Positions 22,501 to 34,364 of a stretch of DNA of 64,000 nucleotides are shown here, piece by piece; position 1 is the stretch's first letter, and the number at the start of each line of letters is the position of its first letter. Both the position numbers and the translations under genes were made by a program. The stretch comes from Odontesthes bonariensis (taxonomy: Eukaryota; Chordata; Actinopteri; Atheriniformes; Atherinopsidae). The stretch covers positions 379,501 to 443,500 of the forward strand of contig NC_134507.1 in NCBI RefSeq assembly GCF_027942865.1. Reading direction: 5' to 3'. The notes under the pieces are model-generated. The model did not search any database. It was not told the origin of the DNA and saw only the letters and a list, made by a program, of their open reading frames with translations.

Positions 22501-23461
22501 TCAGACTCTGGTGCTGGCCTACAGGGCAGTGGAAGGAGCAGCTCCTTCATACCTCCAGGCTGAGGTCCAGTTTCAGACTCTGGTGCTGGCCTACAGGGCA
22601 GTGGAAGGAGCAGCTCCTTCATACCTCCAGGCTGTGGTCCAGTTTCAGACTCTGGTGCTGGCCTACAGTGGAAGGAGCAGCTCCTTCATACCTCCAGGCT
22701 GTGGTCCAGTTTCAGACTCTGGTGCTGGCCTACAGTGGAAGGAGCAGCTCCTTCATGCCTCCAGGCTGAGGTCCAGTTTCAGACTCTGGTGCTGGCCTAC
22801 AGTGGAAGGAGCAGCTCCTTCATACCTCCAGGCTGTGGTCCAGTTTCAGACTCTGGTGCTGGCCTACAGGGCAGTGGAAGGAGCAGCTCCCTCATACCTC
22901 CAGGCTGTGGTCCAGTTTCAGACTCTGGTGCTGGCCTACAGGGCAGTGGAAGGAGCAGCTCCTTCATACCTCCAGGCTGTGGTCCAGTTTCAGACTCTGG
23001 TGCTGGCCTACAGGGCAGTGGAAGGAGCAGCTCCCTCATACCTCCAGGCTGTGGTCCAGTTTCAGACTCTGGTGCTGGCCTACAGGGCAGTGGAAGGAGC
23101 AGCTCCTTCATACCTCCAGGCTGTGGTCCAGTTTCAGACTCTGGTGCTGGCCTACAGGGCAGTGGAAGGAGCAGCTCCTTCATACCTCCAGGCTGAGGTC
23201 CAGTTTCAGACTCTGGTGCTGGCCTACAGGGCAGTGGAAGGAGCAGCTCCTTCATAACTCCAGGCTGTGGTCCAGTTTAAGACTCTGGTGCTGGCCTACA
23301 GGGCAGAAGGAGCAGCTCCTTCATACCTCCAGGCTGTGGTCCAGTTTCAACTGCCCGACCCCTTGGCTCTTCGGCCTCCAGGCGGCCGGCTGCCCCCTCA
23401 CTCAGCGGTCCCTGCGCACCATCCACACGGTCACGGCTTTTCTCTGTTCTGGCCCCCCGAT
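19568..23461 (+). mobile_element. L2/CR1-type LINE fragment with internally amplified C-terminus
   Basis: The plus frame at 19573-19860 reads [18 protein letters not shown], then YADDTQL (the reverse-transcriptase catalytic YADD), then HLKLNL and GKGCPF. These are the fingers/palm and downstream part of an L2/CR1-like ORF2. The segment LVLAYRAVEGAAPSYLQA that should occur once near the C-terminus is then repeated about 48 times (19866-23345). After the array the tail resumes as VPAHHPHGHGF. The element lacks its endonuclease half and has frame changes, so it is dead. Confidence 0.8.
19866..23345 (+). repeat. 72-bp satellite derived from LINE coding sequence, about 48 copies
   Basis: The unit encodes 24 residues (LVLAYRAVEGAAPSYLQA then V/EVQFQT). 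Most units are 72 bases. A minority lack 5 bases (CTACAGTGGAAGG instead of CTACAGGGCAGTGGAAGG) and switch frame. Because 72 is a multiple of three and stops are absent, long open frames exist on both strands. Shared rare variants (GAGAAGCTCC, CTACCGTGG) recur exactly 1286 bases apart, showing a higher-order duplication. Confidence 0.95.
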
Positions 23462-23530
23462 GGTAATGTAATGAAATGCAAAGTAATGTAATGTAATGTA
23501 ATGTAATGTAATGTAATGCAATGTAATGTA
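23462..23530. repeat. AATGT pentamer array, first block
   Basis: About 14 pentamers lie directly between the end of the L2-like fragment and the start of the second LINE. This is the same family as the blocks at 25704-28494 and 29404-30546. Confidence 0.9.
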
Positions 23531-25202
23531 ACGCTCAGGCCTACAGCTCATCCAGGGCTGACCTGAAGAGGGGCATCAAGGAGGCCAAGCACAGCCACAA
23601 GCTTAGGATTGAGGAGCACTTCAAGAACAACTCCGACCCCCGACGCATGTGGCAGAGCATCCAGGCCATAACTGACTACAAAGCCACCAACACCATCCCA
23701 ACATCCGATGACGCCTCCTTCCCAGACGAGCTTAACAGCTTTTATGCTCGCTTTGAGAGGGACAACCAGGAGCCAGCCATCAAGGCTGTACTCATGACAG
23801 GACACCAACCCGTCACCCTCTCCTCCACCGACGTGTGCACCGCACTGAGCAGGACCAACGCACGTAAGGCTGCTGGCCCTGATGGCATCCCTGGACGCGT
23901 ACTTAGGGCCTGTGCTGGGCAGCTGGCTGAGGTCCTGACTGACATTTTCAACCTGTCTCTGGACCAAGCAGTTGTCCCCACATGCTTCAAAACCACCTCC
24001 ATCGTGCCGGTGCCAAAACATTCCAAAGCTGAGAGCCTCAACGACTTCCGCCCTGTCGCACTCACGCCCACCATTTTGAAGTGCTTCGAGAGGCTGGTCC
24101 TGGCTCACCTCAAAACCTGCCTACCTCCCACACTGGACCCCCTCCAATTCGCCTACCGCCAGAATAGGAGCACGGAGGATGCCATCACCACGGCACTACA
24201 CTCCGCCCTTTCTCACCTGGACAATAGCAACACCTACGTGAGAATGCTGTTCATAGATTTCAGTTCAGCATTCAACACCATCATCCCCTCAAAACTGATA
24301 ACCAAACTCAACGACCTAGGTATCAACGCTTCCCTCTGCAACTGGGTTCTGGACTTCCTAACCAACAGACCCCAGTCTGTTAGGCTAGAAAAGCACACCT
24401 CCTCTACCCTCACCCTGAACACCGGCGTCCCACAGGGCCCAGAGTCCTCTCCTCTACTCCCTCTTCACCTACGACTGCACACCTGTACATGGTTCCAACA
24501 CCATTATCAAGTTTGCTGACGACACAACGGTGGTGGGCCTCATCAGCAACAATGATGAGGTGGCGTACAGAGAAGAAGTTCAGCATCTGGCAGAGTGGTG
24601 CGCTGACAACAACCTGGCCCTCAACACCAAGAAGACCAAAGAGCTCATTGTGGACTTCAGGAAGAAGAGTGGCACACACACCCCCATCCTCATCAACGGG
24701 ACGGAGGTTGAGCGTGTCACCAGCTTCAAGTTCCTGGGTGTCCACATCTCTGAGGAGCTCTCTTGGTCTCTCAACACCTCAACTCTGGTTAAGAAGGCAC
24801 ACCAGCGTCTCTTCTTCCTGAGGAGACTCAAGAAGGCCCCATCTGTCTCCTCAGATCCTGGTGAACTTTTACCGCTGCACCATCGAGAGCATCCTCACCA
24901 ACTGCATCTCGGTGTGGTATGGTAGCTGCTCTGTCGCGGACCGGAGATCACTTCAGAGGGTGGTGAAAACCGCCCAACACATCACAGGTTCTCCACTCCC
25001 ATCCATCGAGGCTGTCCAGAGCAAGAGGTGTCTGCGGAAGGCGCGCAGCATCGTGCGGGACAGCTCTCACCCCAGCCACAGACTGTTTACCCTCCTCCCC
25101 TCCGGGAAGCGCTACAGGGTTCTCCGCTCCAGGACCAGCAGGTTCAGGAAAAGCTTCCTCCCTGCAGCGGTCACCCTGCTGAACTCTCAACCTCGGTGCC
25201 CC

Positions 25203-25233
<31 letters not shown>

Positions 25234-25703
25234 ACCCAGAGACTGTGGATTGCAACACAAACCCCCTCAGCCACTGAACCTTGCACTGAACTGAACTGTT
25301 AGTACTGCATTTTCCCACTATAGTGTATTCACTCGTATTGTATTTATCTTTTTCCATTTATTTTATTTAATCCATTTATTCCATAATACCTCACTGTGTA
25401 ACTCATTGTAATTATTCCAATCTACCTTTTCATCTACATTTGTATTTATTCACCACCTCACTTTACATGCACATTCTCTGCACTTTAACTGCTTGCATTT
25501 ATTTACTACTACACTTTACTTTACATATGCACATTCTCTGCACTTTAACTGCTTGCATTTATTCACTACTACACTTTACTTTACATGCACATTCTCTGCA
25601 CTTTAACTGCTTTTTTGCACTTCTGGTTAGATGCTAAACTGCATTTCGTTGTCTCAGAACCTGTACTCTGTGCAATGACAATAAAGTTGAATCTAATCTA
25701 ATC
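23531..25703 (+). mobile_element. 5'-truncated CR1/L2/Rex1-group LINE, frameshifted
   Basis: Begins inside ORF2 ([16 protein letters not shown]) and continues through reverse-transcriptase landmarks [50 protein letters not shown] and [10 protein letters not shown], then FLGVHISEELSW and the C-terminal CISVWYGSCS. Frameshifts lie near 24440 (just after VPQG) and near 24850, so the protein is broken. A C19 tract plus (CA)n sits at 25200-25235. The 3' end reads GACAATAAAGTTG followed by an AATCT pentamer tail, typical of this LINE group. It lies inside the AATGT satellite. The precise clade name is uncertain. Confidence 0.9.
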
Positions 25704-28494
25704 AATGTAATGTAATGTAATGTAAAGCAATGTAATGTAAAGCAATGTAATGTAATGTAATGTAAAGCAATGTAATGTAAAGCAATGTAATGTAATGTAA
25801 TGTAAAGTAATGTAATGTAAAGCAATGTAATGTAAAGCAATGTAATGTAATGTAAAGCAATGTAATGCAATGTAATGTAATGTAAAGCAATGTAATGTAA
25901 TGTAATGTAAAGCAATGTAATGTAATGTAATGTAAAGTAATGTAATGTAAAGCAATGTAATGTAAAGCAATGTAATGTAATGTAAAGCAATGTAATGCAA
26001 TGTAATGTAATGTAAAGTAATGTAATGTAAAGCAATGTAATGTAAAGCAATGTAATGTAATGTAATGTAAAGTAATGTAATGTAAAGCAATGTAATGTAA
26101 AGCAATGCAATGTAATGTAAAGCAATGTAATGTAAAGCAATGTAATGTAATGTAATGTAAAGCAATGTAATGTAATGTAATGTAATGTAAAGCAATGTAA
26201 TGTAAAGCAATGTAATGTAATGTAAAGCAATGTAATGTAAAGCAATGCAATGTAATGTAAAGCAATGTAATGTAAAGCAATGTAATGTAATGTAATGTAA
26301 TGTAAAGCAATGTAATGTAAAGCAATGTAATGTAATGTAAAGCAATGTAATGCAATGTAATGTAATGTAAAGCAATGTAATGTAAAGCAATGTAATGTAA
26401 TGTAATGTAAAGCAATGTAATGTAATGTAATGTAATGTAAAGCAATGTAATGTAAAGCAATGTAATGTAATGTAATGTAAAGCAATGTAATGTAATGTAA
26501 TGTAATGTAATGCAATGTAATGTAAAGCAATGTAATGTAATGTAATGTAATGTAAAGCAATGTAATGTAAAGCAATGTAATGTAATGTAATGTAAAGGAA
26601 TGTAATGTAATGTAATGTAAAGTAATGTAATGTAAAGCAATGTAATGTAAAGCAATGTAATGTAATGTAAAGCAATGTAATGTAAAGCAATTTAATGTAA
26701 AGCAATGTAATGTAATGTAATGTAATGTAAAGCAATGTAATGTAATGTAATGTAATGTAATGTAAAGCAATGTAATGTAAAGCAATGTAATGTAATGTAA
26801 TGTAAAGCAATGTAATGTAAAGCAATGTAATGTAATGTAATGTAATGCAATGTAATGTAAAGCAATGTAATGTAATGTAATGTAATGTAAAGCAATGTAA
26901 TGTAAAGCAATGTAATGTAATGTAATGTAATGTAAAGCAATGTAATGTAAAGCAATGTAATGTAATGTAAAGCAATGTAATGTAAAGCAATGTAATGTAA
27001 TGTAATGTAAAGCAATGTAATGTAAAGCAATGTAATGTAATGTAATGTAAAGCAATGTAATGTAAAGCAATGTAATGTAATGTAAAGCAATGTAATGTAA
27101 AGCAATGTAATGTAATGTAAAGCAATGTAATGTAAAGCAATGTAATGTAATGCAATGTAATGTAAAGCAATGTAATGTAAAGCAATGTAATGTAATGTAA
27201 TGTAATGTAATGTAAAGCAATGTAATGTAAAGCAATGTAATGTAATGTAATGTAAAGCAATGTAATGTAATGTAAAGCAATGCAATGTAATGTAAAGCAA
27301 TGTAATGTAAAGCAATGTAATGTAATGTAATGTAATGTAAAGCAATGTAATGTAAAGCAATGTAATGTAATGTAATGTAAAGCAATGTAATGTAAAGCAA
27401 TGTAATGTAAAGCAATGTAATGTAATGTAATGTAATGTAAAGCAATGTAATGTAATGCAATGTAATGTAAAGCAATGTAATGTAAAGCAATGTAATGTAA
27501 TGCAATGTAATGTAAAGCAATGTAATGTAAAGCAATGTAATGTAATGTAATGTAAAGCAATGTAATGTAATGCAATGTAATGTAAAGCAATGTAATGTAA
27601 AGCAATGTAATGTAATGCAATGTAATGTAAAGCAATGTAATGCAATGTAATGTAAAGCAATGTAATGTAATGTAATGTAATGTAATGTAATGTAAAGCAA
27701 TGTAATGTAATGTAATGTAAAGCAATGTAATGTAATGTAAAGCAATGTAATGTAATGTAAAGCAATGTAATGTAAAGCAATGTAATGTAATGTAATGTAA
27801 AGCAATGTAATGTAAAGCAATGTAATGTAAAGCAATGTAAAGCAATGTAATGTAATGTAATGTAATGTAATGTAAAGCAATGTAATGTAATGTAATGTAA
27901 AGCAATGTAATGTAATGTAATGTAAAGCAATGTAATGTAAAGCAATGTAATGTAAAGCAATGTAATGTAATGTAATGTAATGTAAAGCAATGTAATGTAA
28001 TGTAATGTAATGTAAAGCAATGTAATGTAAAGCAATGTAATGTAATGCAATGTAATGTAAAGCAATGTAATGTAAAGCAATGTAATGTAATGCAATGTAA
28101 TGTAATGTAATGTAAAGCAATGTAATGTAAAGCAATGTAATGTAATGTAATGTAATGTAATGTAATGTAATGTAATGTAATGTAAAGCAATGTAATGTAA
28201 AGCAATGTAATGTAATGCAATGTAATGTAAAGCAATGTAATGTAAAGCAATGTAATGTAATGTAATGTAAAGCAATGTAATGTAATGTAATGTAATGTAA
28301 TGTAATGCAATGTAATGTAATGTAATGTAAAGCAATGTAATGTAATGTAATGTAATGTAATGTAATGTAATGCAATGTAATGTAATGTAAAGCAATGCAA
28401 TGTAATGTAATGTAATGTAATGTAAAGCAATGTAATGTAATGTAATGTAATGTAATGTAATGTAATGCAATGTAATGTAATGTAAAGCAATGTA
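25704..28494. repeat. AATGT pentamer satellite, second block
   Basis: About 558 pentamers drawn almost entirely from TGTAA, AGCAA and TGCAA. The register shows essentially no insertion or deletion across 2.79 kb. This leaves minus-strand frames open for more than 900 codons (HYITLHCFTL peptides), which are not genes. Confidence 0.97.
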
Positions 28495-29403
28495 CCGTAA
28501 ATCCTCTAATATAGGCCGGGGCCTTTATTCACTCACGTGCATCTTGGTCCCGGCCATTATTGGAAGGAGGCCAGAATTAGAGACAGGCCTCTATTTCTAT
28601 TTGAGCAAAACGGACTACCAGTGGAATGAATAAAAACGAGATTTTGTGTCTATTTGAACTTATAAAATAAACAAATACCGGCAATTCGGGCTAAATTCCA
28701 GTGTAGTACCGGTAATATGGTAACAGAAACGTAGCAAACATACCGGTACCAGTAGACTGCGGTCAAGTGAGCCGCCACTCGTTCATGCGCGGCTCACTTG
28801 ACCGCAGTTACCAGTAGTGCATTGTCACTTAACCATGGTGATAATTAGGCTACCGGTATTTCATCTCCTCTTCATCTCTCCCCGTAATGTCCTCATCACT
28901 CGCGCCAGTCTCTACAACAAGTTCATTATAGTACAGTTCTTCTTCGTCCTCCTCATGTTCTGCTGCCTGTCTGTTCTCTTCCTCGCGCAGACGGGCAGCA
29001 GCGCAGGGCTGTAAAAAACCATATCGGTAGTTTGGCCGTTATTGCAAGTCACAGTGGACAGGCTCACTCACGATCGTGATCGCATTCGAATGCGATAGTG
29101 ATAGAAGTGAATGCTAATTTCAACATACCATAAATCCTACTTATTTATTTTTTATTTTACTTAGTTTTGCTTTAACTTTGTTGTTACCGGTAATCTGACT
29201 GTAAAGCGCATTGAGCTGCAAGTCTTGTATGTTACGATCACAAGTACCGGTATAATGTTGAGGCTGCCCAGAGAAATCGTTGGTTCTATAGACCCGGCCT
29301 GTATAAGAGTCCGGCCAGTATTTACCTCCTCCGACAGCGAGACCGGCCAATATTAGAATCCCGGCCAGTAATGGAATACAGGCCAATATTAGAGGATTTA
29401 CGG
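28495..29403. mobile_element. 909-bp TIR DNA transposon inserted at TA in the satellite
   Basis: The left end CCGTAAATCCTCTAATAT (28495-) and the complement of the right end agree over 22 of 23 bases. TA flanks both sides (28493-28494 and 29404-29405). Removing the element plus one TA exactly restores the pentamer register, so boundaries and duplication are secure. Subterminal CCGGCCA/GGCCGGG motifs are repeated at both ends and a 19-bp-stem hairpin lies inside. No transposase frame is present. The family is uncertain; a TA duplication fits Tc1/mariner- or ISL2EU-like groups. Confidence 0.9.
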
Positions 29404-30546
29404 TAATGTAAAGCAATGTAATGTAAAGCAATGTAATGTAATGTAATGTAAAGCAATGTAATGTAATGTAATGTAAAGCAATGTAATGTAATGTAAAGCA
29501 ATGTAATGTAATGTAATGTAAAGCAATGTAATGTAATGTAATGTAAAGCAATGTAATGTAATGTAATGTAAAGCAATGTAATGTAAAGCAATGTAATGTA
29601 AAGCAATGTAATGTAATGTAATGTAATGTAAAGAAATGTAATGTAAAGCAATGTAATGTAATGTAATGTAATGTAATGTAAAGCAATGTAATGTAATGTA
29701 ATGTAATGTAATGTAATGTAATGTAAAGCAATGTAATGTAATGTAATGTAATGTAATGTAATGTAATTTAAAGCAATGTAATGTAAAGCAGTGTAATGTA
29801 ATGTAATGTAATGTAATGTAAAGCAATGTAATGTAAAGCAATGTAATGTAAAGCAATGTAATGTAATGTAATGTAATGTAAAGCAATGTAATGTAAAGCA
29901 ATGTAATGTAATGTAATGTAATGTAATGTAAAGCAATGTAATGTAATGTAATGTAATGTAATGTAAAGAAATGTGATGTAATGTAATGTAATGTAATGTA
30001 AAGAAATGTGATGTAATGTAATGTAATGTAATGTAAAGAAATGTGATGTAATGTAATGTAATGTAATGTAAAGAAATGTGATGTAATGTAATGTAATGTA
30101 AAGAAATGTAATGTAATGTAATGTAATGTAATGTAATGTAAAGCAATGTAATGTAATGTAATGTAATGTAATGTAATGTAAAGAAATGTGATGTAATGTA
30201 ATGTAATGTAAAGAAATGTGATGTAATGTAATGTAATGTAAAGCAATGTAATGTAATGTAATGTAATGTAATGTAAAGCAATGTAATGTAATGTAAAGAA
30301 ATGTAATGTAATGTAATGTAATGTAATGTAAAGAAATGTGATGTAATGTAATGTAATGTAAAGAAATGTAATGTAATGTAATGTAATGTAAAGAAATGTG
30401 ATGTAATGTAATGTAATGTAAAGCAATGTAATGTAATGTAATGTAATGTAAAGAAATGTGATGTAATGTAATGTAATGTAATGTAATGTAAAGAAATGTG
30501 ATGTAATGTAATGTAATGTAAAGCAATGTAAAGAAATGTGATGTAA
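29404..30546. repeat. AATGT pentamer satellite, third block
   Basis: Continues the second block in register. From about 29960 a new variant, AAAGAAATGTGATGT, spreads at intervals of 30-45 bases, so this end has been homogenised separately. It ends directly at GGGACCGGGGGGACC, the minisatellite seen at 19131-19567. Confidence 0.95.
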
Positions 30547-30619
30547 TGGGACCGGGGGGACCGGGAGGAACAGTCAGACACTCAGTGCCTCCTATTGGCT
30601 GGTCTTCAGTCACCTGACA

Positions 30620-33143
30620 TCAATTAATCAGAACTTATTGATCAGTCTGCAGGTTTAATCAGAACTTATTGATCAGTCTGCAGCTTTAATCAGAACTTAT
30701 TGATCAGTCTGCATGTTTAATCAGAACTTATTGATCAGTCTGCATGTTTAATCAGAACTTATTGATCAGTCTGCAGGTTTAATCAGAACTTATTGATCAG
30801 TCTGCAGGTTTACTCAGAACTTATTGATTAATCTGCAGGTTTAATCAGAACTTATTGATCAGTCTGCAGGTTTACTCAGAACTTATTGATCAGTCTGCAT
30901 GTTTAATCAGAACTTATTGATCAGTCTGCAGGTTTACTCAGAACTTATTGATCAGTCTGCAGCTTTAATCAGAACTTATTGATCAGTCTGCAGGTTTAAT
31001 CAGAACTTATTGATCAGTCTGCAGGTTTACTCAGAACTTATTGATTAATCTGCAGGTTTAATCAGAACTTATTGATCAGTCTGCAGGTTTAATCAGAACT
31101 TATTGATCAGTCTGCATGTTTAATCAGAACTTATTGATCAGTCTGCAGCTTTAATCAGAACTTATTGATCAGTCTGCAGGTTTAATCAGAACTTATTGAT
31201 CAGTCTGCAGGTTGCAGGTTTAATCAGAACTTATTGATCAGTCTGCAGGTTTAATCAGAACTTATTGATCAGTCTGCAGCTTTAATCAGAACTTATTGAT
31301 CAGTCTGCAGGTTGCAGGTTTAATCAGAACTTATTGATCAGTCTGCATGTTTAATCAGAACTTATTGATCAGTCTGCAGGTTTAATCAGAACTTATTGAT
31401 CAGTCTGCAGGTTTAATCAGAACTTATTGATCAGTCTGCAGCTTTAATCAGAACTTATTGATCAGTCTGCATGTTTAATCAGAACTTATTGATCAGTCTG
31501 CAGCTTTAATCAGAACTTATTGATCAGTCTGCATGTTTAATCAGAACTTATTGATCAGTCTGCAGGTTTAATCAGAACTTATTGATCAGTCTGCAGGTTT
31601 AATCAGAACTTATTGATCAGTCTGCAGCTTTAATCAGAACTTATTGATCAGTCTGCATGTTTAATCAGAACTTATTGATCAGTCTGCAGGTTTAATCAGA
31701 ACTTATTGATCAGTCTGCATGTTTAATCAGAACTTATTGATCAGTCTGCATGTTTAATCAGAACTTATTGATCAGTCTGCAGGTTTAATCAGAACTTATT
31801 GATCAGTCTGCAGCTTTAATCAGAACTTATTGATCAGTCTGCAGCTTTAATCAGAACTTACTGATCAGTCTGCAGGTTTAATCAGAACTTATTGATCAGT
31901 CTGCAGGTTTAATCAGAACTGATCAATCTGCAGGTTTAATCAGAACTTATTGATCAGTCTGCAGGTTTAATCAGAACTTATTGATCAGTCTGCAGGTTGC
32001 AGGTTTAATCAGAACTTATTGATCAGTCTGCAGCTTTAATCAGAACTTATTGATCAGTCTGCATGTTTAATCAGAACTTATTGATCAGTCTGCATGTTTA
32101 ATCAGAACTTATTGATCAGTCTGCAGCTTTAATCAGAACTTATTGATCAGTCTGCAGGTTGCAGGTTTAATCAGAACTTATTGATCAGTCTGCATGTTTA
32201 ATCAGAACTTATTGATCAGTCTGCAGCTTTAATCAGAACTTATTGATCAGTCTGCAGGTTTAATCAGAACTTATTGATCAGTCTGCAGCTTTAATCAGAA
32301 CTTATTGATCAGTCTGCAGGTTTAATCAGAACTTATTGATCAGTCTGCAGGTTTAATCAGAACTTATTGATCAGTCTGCAGGTTTAATCAGAACTTATTG
32401 ATCAGTCTGCATGTTTAATCAGAACTTATTGATCAGTCTGCAGGTTTAATCAGAACTTATTGATCAGTCTGCAGGTTTAATCAGAACTTATTGATCAATC
32501 TGCAGGTTTAATCAGAACTTATTGATCAGTCTGCAGGTTTAATCAGAATTTATTGATCAATCTGCAGGTTTAATCAGAACGTATTGATCAGTCTGCATGT
32601 TTAATCAGAACGTATTGATCAGTCTGCAGGTTTAATCAGAACTTATTGATCAGTCTGCAGGTTTAATCAGAACTTATTGATCAGTCTGCAGGTTTAATCA
32701 GAACTTATTGATCAATCTGCAGGTTTAATCAGAACTTATTGATCAGTCTGCAGGTTTAATCAGAATTTATTGATCAATCTGCAGGTTTAATCAGAACGTA
32801 TTGATCAGTCTGCAGGTTTAATCAGAACTTATTGATCAGTCTGCAGGTTTAATCAGAACTTATTGATCAGTCTGCAGGTTTAATCAGAACTTATTGATCA
32901 ATCTGCAGGTTTAATCAGAACTTATTGATCATTCTGCAGGTTTAATCAGAACTTATTGATCAGTCTGCAGGTTTGATCAGAACTTATTGATGAAGCTGCA
33001 GGTTTGATCAGAACTTATTGATCAGAACTTATTGATCAGTCTGCAGGTTTGATCAGAACTTATTGATCAGAACTTATTGATGAAGCTGCAGGTTTGATCA
33101 GAACTTATTGATCAGTCTGCAGGTTTGATCAGAACTTATTGAT
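30620..33143. repeat. 31-bp minisatellite
   Basis: About 80 units, each beginning TTTAATCAGAACTTATTGAT and ending CAGTCTGCAGG, with ATG/CTT/GTT changes at the junction. Each holds the palindromes TGATCA and CTGCAG. The distal end (32980-33140) is more degenerate. No open frame. Confidence 0.97.
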
Positions 33144-33279
33144 AGAATAGTTTCAGTTAAACTGATCATGTTGGTCAGCTGATCAAACATGTTTCAGAGT
33201 TAATCAATAATCAGTGAATATCAAGTATTGATCTCCTAATCATGAGGTAACTAATTCACCTGATGAGTGATCGATCAGC

Positions 33280-33735
33280 TCACGCGGGGATAGTCGAGAC
33301 TGTCACGCGCTGATGTCATCATTGGCTGATCCCGCCGCAGGCCACGCGCCGGTTCTGATCCACAGCGGAGAACATCGGTGCCGATCGACCGGAGTATCGA
33401 TTGATCGGGTTTGTCTGTTGGAAGAGAGGCGGCTGGAGTGTCGCTGCCGCGCGGCCGAGCAGAGGGTCTGTCGGGCGGTGCGAGCTCGTGAGTCCCGGTG
33501 TGTTTCTGCAGGTGACCGTTACTATGAGACCCGGAGAGAGGAGCGGGAGGAGGGCTCACTCTGAGCCGAATCCAGGGACCCAGAGCCGCGGCACACTGCG
33601 GCTGCGCACCAACAGGAGCGATGACAGCAGACTGCGGCTGCGCACCAACAGGAGCGATAACAGCAGACTGCGGCTGCGCACCAACAGGAGCGAGAACAGC
33701 AGACTGCGGCTGCGCACCAACAGGAGCGAGAACAG
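33280..33735. promoter_or_regulatory. CpG-rich candidate promoter with 36-bp repeat
   Basis: CpG dinucleotides are dense here, unlike the surroundings. CATTGGCTGAT at 33331 is an inverted CCAAT box and GATGTCATC lies beside it. From about 33598 to 33733 a 36-bp unit (GACTGCGGCTGCGCACCAAC plus 16 more) occurs four times. It could be the missing upstream promoter/first exon of lrrc73, whose coding exon 1 appears to have an upstream splice acceptor. It could also belong to an unrecognised gene. Open frames here have no recognisable product. Confidence 0.4.
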
Positions 33736-33752
33736 AGATATCTGTCTGATCC

Positions 33753-34364
33753 GACTTGTAGAAAACTGTTATAATTGCAAAACAAATTTGGAAACAACAG
33801 AACACCTATTTTATGAATGTGAGACTGTCCAAAATTTGTGGAAATCTCTACATCACTTATTATCATCCAGTTCCATAAACACGGATTTTTGGTCTTTTCA
33901 AAACGTCCAAGTAGGCGTAATCCTCAAAGATAAAAAAAACAGAGTTCTTGATAAATAACCTCATCATCATCACTAAATTTTATATTCACAAGTGTCCATA
34001 TGCCAAATCCCACCTTCATGGCTCGCATTAAAATATAATATATCCTCGTTACAAAATTGTCTGAAACATAAATAATCCCCATGCAAATAAATTATACACA
34101 CTCATAGAAAATCTTAACCTGTCCTAACCTCTTGTAACTGTTTAGAAGTTTTTTTTTTAAATTTTTATTTATTATTATTTTTTTTTTAATTAATTAATTT
34201 ATTTTTGTTATTATTATTTATCATCCCCTTTTTTATCTTGTGTATTTAAGATCCTTCAAATTTTGTTTCTATATGTGGAGGTGTTAATATGTAAAGTTAA
34301 AAAACATTTTTTTTACTTCTGAGTATGTCATTGTTTTGTCTATGTGACATGTTTGAAAAAAAAA
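33753..34364 (+). mobile_element. 5'-truncated L1 insertion with 13-bp target duplication
   Basis: ATCTGTCTGATCC at 33740-33752 is repeated at 34365-34377. Between them lies the C-terminus of an L1-type ORF2 with the zinc-knuckle pattern CYNCKTNLETTEHLFYEC, then QNLWKSL, a stop, an AT-rich 3' UTR and a short poly-A. A nearly identical copy lies in ppp2r5d intron 1 in the opposite orientation, so the family was recently active. Confidence 0.93.

Noticed and set aside
20168-23257. Long frames on both strands over 20-23 kb as a repeat-protein gene
   Set aside because: The 24-residue unit is a piece of LINE ORF2, frames switch at 67-bp units, and there is no start, splice or promoter context.
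25634-30613. Minus-strand frames of 400-930 codons (HYITLHCFTL)
   Set aside because: They translate the AATGT pentamer satellite, which lacks stop codons in several frames. There is no domain or codon signature.
33275-33805. Minus frame of 176 codons with an APVGAQPQSAV repeat
   Set aside because: The repeat is the 36-bp minisatellite in a CpG-rich block and the frame runs into an L1 insertion. I recorded the region as a candidate promoter instead.
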